Shown: positions 1-9,239 of the stretch, piece after piece | Numbering within the stretch: the first letter of the stretch is position 1 | How the letters are laid out: every line of letters starts with the position of its first letter | Assembly: GCA_051859505.1 (NCBI GenBank) | Contig: JBHYFN010000017.1 | Coordinates: 1 to 64,000 of the forward strand | DNA from: JAFIEN01 sp051859505 | Lineage (GTDB): Bacteria; Pseudomonadota; Alphaproteobacteria; Rhodobacterales; Rhodobacteraceae | Length of the DNA stretch: 64,000 bases | Reading direction: 5' to 3' | Notes under the pieces: model-generated | The model's input: only the letters and a program-made list of their open reading frames with translations | Told to the model about the DNA's origin: nothing | The model's database searches: none | Position numbers and translations under genes: made by a program

Positions 1-51
1 GCCCTACCGACCGTTTCCTGCAACTCTGCCGTCGCAGCACCGGGGCCGCCC

Positions 52-936
52 ATGATCGACAAGCTCGAGATGTTCATCGCTCTCGCCCAGGCCCGCCATT
101 TCGGCCGTGCCGCCGAAGGCCTCGGCATCACCCAACCCACGCTCTCGGCCGCGATCAAGCAGCTCGAGGGCGAATTGGGCACGATGCTCGTCCTGCGCGG
201 CTCGCGCTATGGCGGCCTCACGCCGGAAGGCGAACGCGTACTCGACTGGGCGCGCCGCATCGTGGGCGATGCCCGCACCATGAAAGAGGAAATCCGCGCC
301 GCCCGCGAGGGCCTGACCGGCACGCTGCGCCTGGCCGTCATCCCCACCGCCCTGACCGCCGCCTCGGACCTGACCACCCGCTTCGCCCGCGCCCATCCCA
401 ACCTGCGCTTTTCCGTTCTCTCCACCACCTCGATCGACATCCTCCAACAGCTCGAGGATCTCACCGTCGACGCCGGCATCAGCTATCTCGACAACGAACC
501 CCTCGGCCGGGTCGTGACAGTGCCGCTTTATGCCGAGCGCTACGTCCTGGTGATCCCCGCCGACCATCCTCACGCCGGGCGGACGAGCATCCGCTGGGAG
601 GAACTGGCGGACCTGCCGCTCTGCCTCCTGACGCCCGACATGCAGAACCGCCGCATCATCGCCGGTCATCTCGCCGCCGCCGGCGTGACCGCGCAGCCCG
701 CGCTCGAGACCAATTCGACCATCGTTCTCATCAGCCATGTGATGCGGGGCGGCTGGGCCACGATCCTGCCCGAACGCGCGGCCGAGGTCTTTCTGGATAC
801 CGGCCCGCTTGTGGCCCTGCAGATCACCGATCCCGACGCGCGCCATGCCGTCGGCCTGATCGCCCCCTGGCGCGAACCGCATACGCCGCTGATCGCCGCT
901 CTTCTGCAGGAGGCGCGGCGGATGAGCGCCGCTTGA
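52..936 (+). CDS. LysR-family transcriptional regulator, probable regulator of the formate dehydrogenase operon
   Basis: 294-residue protein of normal LysR length. The N-terminal winged helix-turn-helix is clear (residues about 1-60, with ARHFGRAAEGLGITQPTLSA as the recognition part), followed by a substrate-binding effector domain from about residue 90. It lies directly upstream of and in the same direction as fdsGBACD, and a LysR-type inverted repeat overlaps its stop codon. From this position I infer that it controls the fds operon, as the LysR protein FdsR does in Cupriavidus; the effector is not visible from sequence. ATG start chosen because it begins the canonical MIDKLEMFIALAQ opening. 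The first 51 bases of the window hold only leader sequence. Confidence 0.9.
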   Translation: MIDKLEMFIALAQARHFGRAAEGLGITQPTLSAAIKQLEGELGTMLVLRGSRYGGLTPEGERVLDWARRIVGDARTMKEEIRAAREGLTGTLRLAVIPTALTAASDLTTRFARAHPNLRFSVLSTTSIDILQQLEDLTVDAGISYLDNEPLGRVVTVPLYAERYVLVIPADHPHAGRTSIRWEELADLPLCLLTPDMQNRRIIAGHLAAAGVTAQPALETNSTIVLISHVMRGGWATILPERAAEVFLDTGPLVALQITDPDARHAVGLIAPWREPHTPLIAALLQEARRMSAA

Positions 937-953
937 TAGAGAGTATCTATCAA
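933..953. promoter_or_regulatory. LysR-type binding site upstream of fdsG
   Basis: Perfect inverted repeat TTGATAGA-GAGTA-TCTATCAA: 8-base arms, 5-base spacer. It contains an ATAG-N7-CTAT core fitting the T-N11-A LysR box. It overlaps the stop codon of the regulator gene and ends 77 bases before the fdsG start. Binding by the adjacent LysR protein is inferred. Confidence 0.6.
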
Positions 954-1030
954 ACGACGAAACTGCGATATTGATTCACCGCAGTAAATGGCATTCACTG
1001 GTATGCAAATCGCCACGCCAGAGGGGGCCC

Positions 1031-1504
1031 ATGACCCTGCATCCCGCCAGCCTTCACAGCCGCATGTCCGAAATTCTCAAGGCCCATCAGGGGCTTGAAG
1101 GCCCGCTTCTGCCGATTCTGCATGCGGTGCAGGCCGAATGGGGCCATGTGCCCGACGACGCCCTGCCGGTGATCGCCGAGGCGCTGAACATCTCCCGCGC
1201 CGAGGTCCATGGCGTGATGACCTTCTACCACGATTTCCGCGACCATCCGGCCGGGCGGCGCGTGGTCAAGATCTGCCGGGCCGAGGCCTGTCAGGCGGTG
1301 GGCGCGGATGCGCTGGCCGATCACGCGAAGGCCGCGCTCGGGGTCGACTGGCACGGCACCACGACCGATGGCGCCGTCACGCTGGAGCCGGTCTATTGCC
1401 TAGGCCTCTGCGCCTGCGGGCCGGCGGCGCTGGTCGACGGCAAGGTGCTGGGCCGGGTGACGCCCGAAGCGCTGGACGAGATCATCGCGGAGGCGCGCGC
1501 ATGA
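1031..1504 (+). CDS. fdsG: NAD-dependent formate dehydrogenase gamma subunit
   Basis: 157 residues, NuoE-like thioredoxin-fold [2Fe-2S] subunit of the soluble molybdenum formate dehydrogenase. Four cluster cysteines fit the family: CRAEAC in mid-protein and YCLGLCACGP near the end. It transfers electrons within the FdsGBA diaphorase unit that passes formate electrons to NAD. Start set at ATG 1031 (MTLHPASLHSRMSE) because GAGGGGG lies about 5 bases before it; an upstream in-frame start at 971 would add 20 unlikely residues. The stop overlaps the fdsB start (ATGA), indicating translational coupling. Confidence 0.93.
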   Translation: MTLHPASLHSRMSEILKAHQGLEGPLLPILHAVQAEWGHVPDDALPVIAEALNISRAEVHGVMTFYHDFRDHPAGRRVVKICRAEACQAVGADALADHAKAALGVDWHGTTTDGAVTLEPVYCLGLCACGPAALVDGKVLGRVTPEALDEIIAEARA

Positions 1505-3039
1505 CGACCGGGACCATGAATATCTACGTCCCCCGCGACGCGGCCGCCCGTGCCTTGGGTTCCGATGCCGTGGCGAAGGCAGTAGAGGACGAGGCCACCC
1601 GCCGCGGCATCGAGGTGACGCTGGTGCGCAACGGCTCGCGCGGGATGATCTGGCTCGAGCCGTTGGTCGAGGTGGAAACCGCGGGGGGCCGCACCGCCTT
1701 CGGCCCGATGACGCCCGCCGATGTGCCGGCGCTGTTCGAGGCGGGCGACCACCCCAAGGCACTGGGCCCGGTCGAGGCGATCCCCTTCTTCGCCCGCCAG
1801 ACCCGCCTTACCTTCGCCCGCGTGGGCCTGATCGACCCGCTGTCGCTTGGCGATTATCAGGCGCATGGAGGGCTTGCCGGCCTGCGGCGCGCGCTGGAGA
1901 TGACCGAGGCGGATATCGTCGAGGAGGTCCGCGCCTCGGGCCTGCGCGGCCGGGGCGGCGCGGGGTTCCCGACGGGGATCAAATGGGAAACGGTGCGCAA
2001 GGCACAGGGGCCCCGGAAATACATCGTCTGCAATGCGGACGAAGGCGACAGCGGCACTTTCGCCGACCGGATGGTGATGGAAGGTGACCCCTTCACCCTG
2101 ATCGAGGGCATGGCGATCGCGGGCCTCGGCGTGGGGGCGACGAAGGGCTATGTCTACCTGCGCTCGGAATACCCGGACGCGATCGAGGTGATGCAGGAAG
2201 CGGTGCGGATCGCGCGCGCCGAGGGCGTGCTGGGGCCGTCGGTCCTGGGGTCCGGCACGGCCTTCGACATGGAGATCCGCGTCGGCGCGGGCGCCTATGT
2301 CTGCGGCGAAGAGACCTCGCTCCTGAACTCGCTCGAGGGCAAGCGCGGCATCGTGCGCGCCAAGCCGCCGTTGCCGGCGCTGGAAGGCTTCCTCGGCCGG
2401 CCGACCGTGGTGAACAACGTGATTTCGCTGGCCACCGTGCCTGTGATCTTCGAAAAGGGTGCCGCCTTCTATCAGGACTTCGGCCTTGGCCGGTCGCGCG
2501 GCACGATCCCCTTGCAGATCGCGGGCAATGTGCGCTTCGGCGGGTTGTTCGAAACCGCCTTCGGCATGCCGCTCGGCGAGATTGTCGAGGGCATCGGCGG
2601 CGGCACGGCGACGGGTCGTCCCGTGAAGGCGGTGCAGGTGGGCGGGCCGCTCGGCGCCTATTTCCCGCCGTCGAAATTCGACACGCCCTTTGGCTACGAG
2701 GATTTCGACGGTCAAGGCGGGTTGATCGGCCACGCCGGGATCGTGGTGTTCGACGACACGGTCGACATGGCCGGCATGGCGCGGTTCGCGATGGAATTCT
2801 GCGCGGTGGAAAGCTGCGGCAAATGCACCCCCTGCCGGATCGGCGCGGTGCGCGGGGTCGAGACCATCGACCGCATCCGCGCGGGCGAGGCGGGGGCGAT
2901 CCCGCTGCTGACCGATCTGTGCGAGACGATGAAGGACGGCTCGCTTTGCGCGCTGGGGGGGTTCACGCCCTATCCGGTGATGTCGGCGCTGAGCCATTTC
3001 CCCGAGGACTTCACCCCGATGCGTGAGGCTGCGGAATGA
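1501..3039 (+). CDS. fdsB: NAD-dependent formate dehydrogenase beta subunit
   Basis: 512-residue NuoF-like flavoprotein. It carries the FMN/NADH-binding motifs GRGGAGFPTG (about residue 150), NADEGDSGTF and GAGAYVCGEETSLL, and the [4Fe-4S] motif ESCGKCTPCRIG near residue 438. An N-terminal thioredoxin-like region of about 100 residues precedes the NuoF fold, as in other FdsB proteins. The subunit reduces NAD+ with electrons from FdsA through FdsG. ATG at 1501 overlaps the fdsG stop. A longer in-frame start upstream would run through fdsG in another frame and is rejected. Confidence 0.95.
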   Translation: MTTGTMNIYVPRDAAARALGSDAVAKAVEDEATRRGIEVTLVRNGSRGMIWLEPLVEVETAGGRTAFGPMTPADVPALFEAGDHPKALGPVEAIPFFARQTRLTFARVGLIDPLSLGDYQAHGGLAGLRRALEMTEADIVEEVRASGLRGRGGAGFPTGIKWETVRKAQGPRKYIVCNADEGDSGTFADRMVMEGDPFTLIEGMAIAGLGVGATKGYVYLRSEYPDAIEVMQEAVRIARAEGVLGPSVLGSGTAFDMEIRVGAGAYVCGEETSLLNSLEGKRGIVRAKPPLPALEGFLGRPTVVNNVISLATVPVIFEKGAAFYQDFGLGRSRGTIPLQIAGNVRFGGLFETAFGMPLGEIVEGIGGGTATGRPVKAVQVGGPLGAYFPPSKFDTPFGYEDFDGQGGLIGHAGIVVFDDTVDMAGMARFAMEFCAVESCGKCTPCRIGAVRGVETIDRIRAGEAGAIPLLTDLCETMKDGSLCALGGFTPYPVMSALSHFPEDFTPMREAAE

Positions 3040-3045
3040 GCGGGG

Positions 3046-3090
3046 GCGATTTCTGCACAGAAATCGCTGCGAAAACTGATCAGTTTTCGC
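3046..3090. repeat. Two tandem perfect palindromes between fdsB and fdsA
   Basis: GCGATTTC-TGCACA-GAAATCGC (3046-3067) and GCGAAAAC-TGATCA-GTTTTCGC (3069-3090) stand side by side in the 82-base fdsB-fdsA gap. Both have 11-base arms and an inner TG-NN-CA core. They belong to the palindrome family also seen at 7202-7274 and 40753-40798. As RNA they would form two stable hairpins inside the operon, possibly setting relative subunit expression (inferred). No U-tract follows. Confidence 0.75.
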
Positions 3091-3121
3091 CTTCCCGGAT
3101 GACACGAACAGGAGCCATGAG

Positions 3122-6007
3122 ATGAAGGATTTCATCCTCCCCGCCTTCGACGAACGCGACATGGGCACCAAGCCCTCGCCCTCGACCGAGACGGTCACGC
3201 TCACCATCGACGGCTTCCCCGTCACCGTGCCCGCCGGAACCTCGGTCATGCGCGCCAGCGCCGAGGCCGGGATCCAGGTCCCCAAGCTTTGCGCCACCGA
3301 CAGCCTCGACGCCTTCGGCTCCTGCCGCCTGTGCGTGGTCGAGATCGAGGGCCGCCGCGGCACGCCCGCCTCCTGCACCACGCCTGTGGCCGAGGGGATG
3401 GTTGTCCATACGCAGACCGGCAAGCTGAAAAAACTGCGCCGCGGCGTGATGGAGCTTTACATCTCGGACCACCCGCTCGACTGCCTGACCTGTGCGGCCA
3501 ACGGCGACTGCGAATTGCAGGACATGGCCGGCGCCGTCGGCCTGCGCGACGTGCGCTATGCCAAGGGCGATAATCATTTCGAAGTGCGCAGCCCCACCGC
3601 CGAGAACCCCCGCTACATCCCCAAGGATGAGAGCAACCCCTATTTCACCTATGACCCCGCCAAATGCATCGTCTGCTCGCGCTGCGTGCGCGCCTGCGAA
3701 GAGGTGCAGGGCACCTTCGCGCTGACGATCGAAGGGCGCGGTTTCGACAGCCGGGTCAAGGCGGGCGGCAAGGCCGACAGCTTCCTGACCTCGGATTGCG
3801 TCTCCTGCGGGGCCTGCGTGCAGGCCTGCCCGACCGCCACCCTGCAGGAAAAATCCGTGATCGAGATCGGCACGCCCGACCGGTCCGTCATCACCACCTG
3901 CGCCTATTGCGGTGTGGGCTGTTCCTTCAAGGCCGAGATGCGCGGCGATGAGGTCGTGCGCATGGTGCCCTGGAAGCACGGCAAGGCCAATCGCGGCCAT
4001 TCCTGCGTCAAGGGCCGCTTCGCCTGGGGCTATGCCAGCCATTCGGACCGCATCCTCAACCCGATGATCCGCGAGCGTATCACCGATCCCTGGCGCGAGG
4101 TTTCCTGGGACGAGGCCATCACCTTCGCCGCGACGCGCCTGCGTGACATCCAGGCGAAACACGGCCGTCAGGCCATCGGCGGCATCACCTCGAGCCGCTG
4201 CACGAACGAGGAAACCTACCTCGTCCAGAAGATGATCCGCGCCGTCTTCGGCAACAACAACACCGATACCTGCGCCCGCGTCTGCCATTCGCCCACGGGC
4301 TATGGTCTGGGCCAGACCTTCGGCACCTCTGCCGGCACGCAGGATTTCGACTCTGTCGAACAGACCGACGTCGTCATCATCATCGGCGCCAACCCGACCG
4401 ACGGCCACCCGGTCTTTGCCAGCCGCCTGAAAAAGCGCCTGCGCGAAGGCGCGCAACTGATCGTGATCGACCCCCGCCGGATCGACCTCGTGAAGACCCC
4501 GCATGTCGAGGCCGCCCATCACCTGCCGCTCCGCCCCGGCACCAACGTGGCCGTGGTCACCGCGCTGGCCCATGTCATCGTGACCGAAGGCCTGTTCGAC
4601 GAGGATTTCATCCGCACCCGCTGCGACTGGGACGAGTTCCAGGATTATGCCGCCTTCGTCAGCGATCCCCGCCACGCGCCCGAGGCGACCGAGCTTCTGA
4701 CCGGCGTACCCTCCGAGGAGCTGCGGCAGGCCGCGCGCCTCTTTGCCACGGGCGGCAACGGGGCAATCTACTACGGCCTTGGCGTGACGGAACATTCGCA
4801 AGGCTCCACCACCGTCATGGGCATCGCCAACCTGGCCATGCTGACCGGCAACCTCGGCCGCCCCGGCGTGGGGGTGAACCCGCTGCGGGGCCAGAACAAC
4901 GTGCAGGGCGCCTGCGACATGGGGTCTTTCCCGCACGAGCTGCCCGGCTACCGCCATGTCAGCCAGGACGCGACCCGCGAGGTGTTCGAGAAACTCTGGG
5001 GCGCGGTCATCGACAAGGATCCCGGCCTGCGCATTCCCAACATGCTCGATGCGGCGGTCGAGGGCACGTTCAAGGGGCTTTACGTGCAGGGCGAAGACAT
5101 CCTGCAATCCGACCCCGACACGAAACATGTGGCCGCCGGATTGGCGGCGATGGACTGCGTCATCGTGCAGGACCTGTTCCTGAACGAGACGGCGAACTAC
5201 GCCCATGTCTTCCTGCCCGGCTCGACCTTCCTGGAAAAGGACGGCACCTTCACCAATGCCGAACGCCGCATCAACCGCGTGCGCAAGGTGATGCAGCCGC
5301 GCAATGGCTATTCCGACTGGGAAGTGACCATGCTTCTGGCCAATGCGATGGGCGCGGGCTGGACCTATACCCATCCCGCCCGGATCATGGACGAGATCGC
5401 GGCGACCACGCCCAGTTTCGCCAATGTCAGCTACGAGATGCTGGACGAAAAGGGATCGGTCCAGTGGCCCTGCAATGATGACGCGCCCGAGGGCACACCG
5501 ATCATGCATATCGACGGCTTCGTGCGCGGCAAGGGGCGGTTCATCGTCACCGAATATGTGCCGACCGACGAACGCACCGGCCCGCGCTTTCCGCTGTTGC
5601 TGACGACCGGGCGGATCCTGTCGCAATACAACGTGGGCGCCCAGACGCGGCGGACCGAGAATACGGTCTGGCATGCCGAGGATGTGCTGGAAGTCCACCC
5701 CCATGACGCCGAGAACCGCGGCATCCGCGACGGCGATTGGGTGCGGCTGGCCTCGCGCTCGGGCGAAACCAGCCTGCGCGCGAAGATCACTGACCGGGTG
5801 GCGCCGGGCGTGGTCTACACGACCTTCCACCACCCCGAGACTCAGGCCAATGTCGTGACGACCGATTATTCCGACTGGGCGACCAACTGCCCGGAATACA
5901 AGGTGACGGCGGTGCAGGTGTCGCTGTCGAACGGGCCCTCGGCCTGGCAGCGCGACTATGCCGAGATGGCGGATCAGTCGCGCCGCATCCTGCCGGCGGC
6001 GGAATAG
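3122..6007 (+). CDS. fdsA: Formate dehydrogenase alpha (catalytic molybdenum) subunit
   Basis: 961 residues, typical for FdsA. Order of domains: N-terminal plant-type [2Fe-2S] domain (cysteines around residues 57-83, including CRLC), NuoG-like His/Cys [4Fe-4S] region (HPLDCLTCAANGDCELQ), two further [4Fe-4S] sets (CIVCSRCVRAC near 182, CVSCGACVQAC near 226), then the bis-MGD oxidoreductase with CAYCGVGC near 260 and the molybdenum-ligand cysteine in CARVCHSPT near 387; the C-terminal dinucleotide-binding domain ends the protein. It oxidises formate to CO2 in the cytoplasm. It is the cysteine form, not selenocysteine. AGGAG sits 9 bases before ATG 3122. Confidence 0.96.
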   Translation: MKDFILPAFDERDMGTKPSPSTETVTLTIDGFPVTVPAGTSVMRASAEAGIQVPKLCATDSLDAFGSCRLCVVEIEGRRGTPASCTTPVAEGMVVHTQTGKLKKLRRGVMELYISDHPLDCLTCAANGDCELQDMAGAVGLRDVRYAKGDNHFEVRSPTAENPRYIPKDESNPYFTYDPAKCIVCSRCVRACEEVQGTFALTIEGRGFDSRVKAGGKADSFLTSDCVSCGACVQACPTATLQEKSVIEIGTPDRSVITTCAYCGVGCSFKAEMRGDEVVRMVPWKHGKANRGHSCVKGRFAWGYASHSDRILNPMIRERITDPWREVSWDEAITFAATRLRDIQAKHGRQAIGGITSSRCTNEETYLVQKMIRAVFGNNNTDTCARVCHSPTGYGLGQTFGTSAGTQDFDSVEQTDVVIIIGANPTDGHPVFASRLKKRLREGAQLIVIDPRRIDLVKTPHVEAAHHLPLRPGTNVAVVTALAHVIVTEGLFDEDFIRTRCDWDEFQDYAAFVSDPRHAPEATELLTGVPSEELRQAARLFATGGNGAIYYGLGVTEHSQGSTTVMGIANLAMLTGNLGRPGVGVNPLRGQNNVQGACDMGSFPHELPGYRHVSQDATREVFEKLWGAVIDKDPGLRIPNMLDAAVEGTFKGLYVQGEDILQSDPDTKHVAAGLAAMDCVIVQDLFLNETANYAHVFLPGSTFLEKDGTFTNAERRINRVRKVMQPRNGYSDWEVTMLLANAMGAGWTYTHPARIMDEIAATTPSFANVSYEMLDEKGSVQWPCNDDAPEGTPIMHIDGFVRGKGRFIVTEYVPTDERTGPRFPLLLTTGRILSQYNVGAQTRRTENTVWHAEDVLEVHPHDAENRGIRDGDWVRLASRSGETSLRAKITDRVAPGVVYTTFHHPETQANVVTTDYSDWATNCPEYKVTAVQVSLSNGPSAWQRDYAEMADQSRRILPAAE

Positions 6008-6017
6008 GGGGCGGGCG

Positions 6018-6821
6018 GTGAGCGTGCATACCCCGCCCTCGCGCCTTGTCGCGGCCTCGGGACCCGAGGATTTCCGCGCCCTGCCCGAAGAGGTGGCGGT
6101 CGCGCTGGTCTATAACGGCTCGACCCAGGCGGTGATGATGGCCACGCCCGCGGATCTCGAGGATTTCGCGGTGGGCTTCACCCTGACCGAAGGCTTTGCG
6201 ACCCCGGCCGAGATCGGCGATCTGGAGATCGTCGAGCACGGAACCGGCATCGAGGCGCGGATCTGGCTGCCCGAGGAGCGGTCCGGCGCTCTGGACGCGC
6301 GCCGCCGCGCCAGTGTCGGGCCGGTGGGCTGCGGGCTTTGCGGGATCGACAGCCTGGATCAGGCGATGCGCCCCCTGCCCCTTCTGGCCGCCGGCGGGCT
6401 GCGCCTGACGCGCGAGGATGCGCGGGCCGCGCTCGCGGAATTGCGCCGCTGGCAGCCGCTGCATGACGAAACCCATGCCGTCCATGCGGCGGGCTTCTGG
6501 CAGCCGGGCCGGGGCATCACCGTCGCGCGCGAGGATGTGGGGCGGCACAATGCGCTGGACAAGCTGATCGGCGCGCTGGCGCGGGACGGGATCGAGGCGG
6601 GCGCGGGCGCGATCGTGCTGACCTCGCGCGTGTCGGTCGAGATGGTGCAGAAGGCGGTGATGGCGGGATGCCCGGTGCTGCTGGCGGTTTCCGCCCCCAC
6701 GGCCCATGCGGTGCGGCTGGCCGACAGCGCGGGTCTGACCGTGGCGACAGCGGCGCGCGGCCAGATCGCGGTTTTTTCCCATGCCGACAGGATCAATGAC
6801 GGAGCAAGCGATGCCACTTGA
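6018..6821 (+). CDS. fdhD: FdhD/FdsC sulfurtransferase for formate dehydrogenase maturation
   Basis: 267-residue FdhD-family protein (FdsC in fds operons), needed to sulfurate the molybdenum cofactor before insertion into FdsA. The conserved cysteine pair is present in VGCGLCGIDS, as are the family motifs DLEDFAVGFTLTEGF and REDVGRHNALDKLIG. Start set at GTG 6018 (VSVHTPPSRLVAAS), 10 bases after the fdsA stop; an in-frame ATG further upstream lies inside fdsA and would add an arginine-rich stretch unlike the family. Its end overlaps the start of fdsD. Confidence 0.92.
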   Translation: MSVHTPPSRLVAASGPEDFRALPEEVAVALVYNGSTQAVMMATPADLEDFAVGFTLTEGFATPAEIGDLEIVEHGTGIEARIWLPEERSGALDARRRASVGPVGCGLCGIDSLDQAMRPLPLLAAGGLRLTREDARAALAELRRWQPLHDETHAVHAAGFWQPGRGITVAREDVGRHNALDKLIGALARDGIEAGAGAIVLTSRVSVEMVQKAVMAGCPVLLAVSAPTAHAVRLADSAGLTVATAARGQIAVFSHADRINDGASDAT

Positions 6822-7062
6822 CCACGAAGGCGGCCACCACAGCCCGCAAGAGCGTCTGGTCCATATGGCCAACCAGATCGCCACCTTCTTTGCCACCCAA
6901 CCCGGGCAAAGCCCGGCCGAAGGCGTGGCGGGTCACCTGCGCACCTTCTGGGAGCCGCGAATGCTGAACCAGCTTTATGCGCTGATCGACGGCGGCGCGG
7001 ATGGTATCTCGCCCCTCGTGATCGAGGCGGTGCAGATCCTGCGGAGGCGCGCCACCGCCTGA
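6811..7062 (+). CDS. fdsD: Formate dehydrogenase delta subunit
   Basis: 83-residue small protein with the FdsD pattern: HMANQIATFFATQP, then a helical segment ending FWEPRMLNQLYALIDGG. FdsD is the last gene of fds operons and is thought to help assembly or stability of the FdsGBA complex. Two starts are possible, ATG 6796 and ATG 6811; 6811 is preferred because GGAG lies 9 bases before it. The gene overlaps the end of fdhD by 11 bases, which supports co-translation. Confidence 0.85.
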   Translation: MPLDHEGGHHSPQERLVHMANQIATFFATQPGQSPAEGVAGHLRTFWEPRMLNQLYALIDGGADGISPLVIEAVQILRRRATA

Positions 7063-7201
7063 GGGGCTAGCGCCCCGGGTCCGGGTGCTGTCAGACTCTC
7101 CCAAGCGGAGAGGCAAGGGTGGATCCGACTCTTCCCCGCCGCGCCCCATGGCATTTGAACCAGGCCGATAGCCGGCAGGCCATCGTCGTCGGGGCGGACG
7201 C

Positions 7202-7274
7202 CCTCGAATTTGTCCAAATTCGAGGCCCGGAATTTTCCAAATTCCGGCAGGAGGATTTTGGCCAAAATCCTCCT
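7202..7274. terminator. Three consecutive perfect palindromes between convergent operons
   Basis: Side by side are CCTCGAATT-TGTCCA-AATTCGAGG (7202-7225), CCGGAATTT-TCC-AAATTCCGG (7227-7247) and a 26-base palindrome centred on TTTTGGCCAAAA (7249-7274). The last one overlaps the stop codon of the minus-strand permease. They sit between the 3' ends of fdsD (+) and the importer operon (-), so bidirectional termination or 3'-end protection is likely (inferred). No U-tract follows. Confidence 0.7.
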
Positions 7275-8223
7275 ACCCCACCGCCCGCGCCTTCATTCCC
7301 CAGCGGATGCGCGGCACAAGGACCGAGGCGATCAGCAGCAGGCCAACAACTCCGGTCTGGATATGCCCGGTGATGTTCATCAGCGCCATCCCGTTGCGCA
7401 AGCTCAGCACGATCAGGATCGCCAGCAGCGTGCCCATCAGCGTGCCCGAGCCGCCGAAGATGCTGACCCCGCCCAGAAGCACCATGGTGATGATGTCCAG
7501 CTCGAACCCCTGCGCCACATCGCCCCGCACCGCCCCCACCCGCGCCGCGAAGAGAAGCCCCGCAAAGGCCGAGATCGCGCCCGACATGATGAAGATCATC
7601 AGCTTGTGGCGCGCCGTGTCGATGCCGGCATAATCCGCCACCTCGCGGTTGGTGCCGATCACATAGGTCTTGCGGCCGAAACCCGAATGCTGAAGCACGA
7701 TGTAAAGCAGCACGAACAGCACCGCAAAGGCAATCAGGCCGAAGGGCACCGGCCCGATCAGGCCGCGCTGCCCCAGCGCGTTGAACCAGTCGGGAAAGCC
7801 GCTCACCCCCCGATCCTCGACCAGCACCCGCGCCAGCCCCCGAAACCCGATCAGCGTGGCCAGCGTCACCACCAGCGAGGGCAGCCCGACCCTGGCGATG
7901 AACCAGCCGTTCAGCGCCCCCCCGGCCACCCCGATCAACAGGCAGATGCCGATGGCCATCACCGGATCCACGCCTTGCTGGAACATCCAGCCGAAGGCGC
8001 AGGCCGACAGCCCCATCATCGAGCCGACCGACAGGTCGATCTCGGCATTGATGATGACGAAGGTCATCACGAGGGCCACGATGATCTTTTCGATCGAGAG
8101 CTGGAACAGGTTGATCTGGTTGCCCACCGTCAGGAAATTGGGCGAGAGCCAGGAATTCCCGACCACGATCACCACGAGGACGAGGAACAGGAACCCTTCC
8201 CAGCTTTGCAGACGCTGCATCAT
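7273..8223 (-). CDS. Sugar-type ABC transporter permease (second permease)
   Basis: 316-residue inner-membrane permease of the ribose/rhamnose class (BPD_transp_2), with eight or more hydrophobic segments and the family signature around NAEIDLSVGSMMGLSA and LLGGVSIFGGSGT. It pairs with the permease encoded just upstream to form the heterodimeric channel. Start at ATG 8223 overlaps the stop codon of the first permease (ATGA); the open frame continues upstream of this only as antisense-like noise. Last gene of the five-gene minus-strand operon. Rhizobial RhaP/RhaQ are a plausible comparison, but the substrate cannot be read from the permease. Confidence 0.9.
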   Translation of the reverse strand: MMQRLQSWEGFLFLVLVVIVVGNSWLSPNFLTVGNQINLFQLSIEKIIVALVMTFVIINAEIDLSVGSMMGLSACAFGWMFQQGVDPVMAIGICLLIGVAGGALNGWFIARVGLPSLVVTLATLIGFRGLARVLVEDRGVSGFPDWFNALGQRGLIGPVPFGLIAFAVLFVLLYIVLQHSGFGRKTYVIGTNREVADYAGIDTARHKLMIFIMSGAISAFAGLLFAARVGAVRGDVAQGFELDIITMVLLGGVSIFGGSGTLMGTLLAILIVLSLRNGMALMNITGHIQTGVVGLLLIASVLVPRIRWGMKARAVG

Positions 8224-9239
8224 CGGGCCTCGGCCTCCTTCCGTTCCTTCTCGCGCCGCACGCGCAGCGCGATCAGCCGCCGCATCAGGATCGCATCCAC
8301 CGCCACCGCGGTCAGGATCAGCGCGCCCAGCACCGCCTCGCGCCAGAATTCGGTGACGAAGGGCCAGCGCACAAGGCTCGTGTCGATCAGGTCCACGAGG
8401 ATCGCCCCGATCAGCGCGCCGATCACCGTGCCCGAGCCGCCAAAGATGTTGACGCCCCCCACCACGGCCGCCGCGACCGATTTCAGCTCGAACCCCAGCC
8501 CCGCCACCACGGTGATATTGCCGAAGCGCGCAAGGAACATGAACCCCGCCAGCCCCGCCAGCGCGCCCGAGAGCACGAAAGCGGCAAAGACCGTGGCCTT
8601 GAGGTTGATCCCCGCCATCTCGGCCGCCTCCGGGTTCGATCCCACGGCATAGAACTTGCGCGCCGGGCGCAGGCGCATGAGGGCCACATGGACGGCGATC
8701 ACGATGACGACGGCGGTGACGAAGGCCGCGCGGAACTGCACGCCCGCCACCTCGAACAGGACCGTGTTGGGAAACTGCACCAGCCATTGCGGCAGCGTGT
8801 CCGAGGTGATGGACCGCGCGCCGGAATATTCCACCAGAAGCGACCGGAAGATCGCCATCGTCGCCAGCGTCACGATGATCGCGGGCACCCGCGCATAGGC
8901 GACCAGCAACCCGTTCACCACGCCGAAACAGGCCCCCACGAAGATCGCGTAGCCCGCCAGCAGCAGCGGCGGGATCTCGGGCCAGCCCGCCACCATGTTG
9001 CCGGTGGCAAAGGCCGCAAAGCCCACGATCGAGCCGACCGAAAGGTCGATGTTGCGCGTCAGGATCACCAGCGTCTGCCCGCAGGCAATGAGCGCCATGA
9101 TCGCCACGGAAGACGAGATCCGGTTGAACAGCCGCGCATTGAAGTAATTGTCGATCTGGCTTGCGAAGAAGGCCACCACGAGGCCCAGCACCACCAGAAG
9201 CGCCAGAATTCGCAGCGTCTGCGGGCTGATCCGGTCCAT
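8220..9239 (-). CDS. Sugar-type ABC transporter permease (first permease)
   Basis: 339-residue permease paralogous to its downstream neighbour, with the matching motifs TRNIDLSVGSIVGFAAFATG and VVGGVNIFGGSGTVIGALIG and many transmembrane helices. The C-terminus ends in a charged cytoplasmic tail (RREKERKEAEAR). It overlaps the ATPase stop at one end and the second permease start at the other, so ATPase and both permeases are translationally coupled. Rhamnose or autoinducer-2 type family by general appearance; true substrate unknown. Confidence 0.9.
   Translation of the reverse strand: MDRISPQTLRILALLVVLGLVVAFFASQIDNYFNARLFNRISSSVAIMALIACGQTLVILTRNIDLSVGSIVGFAAFATGNMVAGWPEIPPLLLAGYAIFVGACFGVVNGLLVAYARVPAIIVTLATMAIFRSLLVEYSGARSITSDTLPQWLVQFPNTVLFEVAGVQFRAAFVTAVVIVIAVHVALMRLRPARKFYAVGSNPEAAEMAGINLKATVFAAFVLSGALAGLAGFMFLARFGNITVVAGLGFELKSVAAAVVGGVNIFGGSGTVIGALIGAILVDLIDTSLVRWPFVTEFWREAVLGALILTAVAVDAILMRRLIALRVRREKERKEAEAR

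Noticed and set aside
3080..5833. Very long open frame on the minus strand opposite fdsA
   Set aside because: It is the antisense shadow of fdsA; its translation is rich in His, Arg, Gly and Ala without any family motif. Many similar shadows accompany other genes in this GC-rich DNA.
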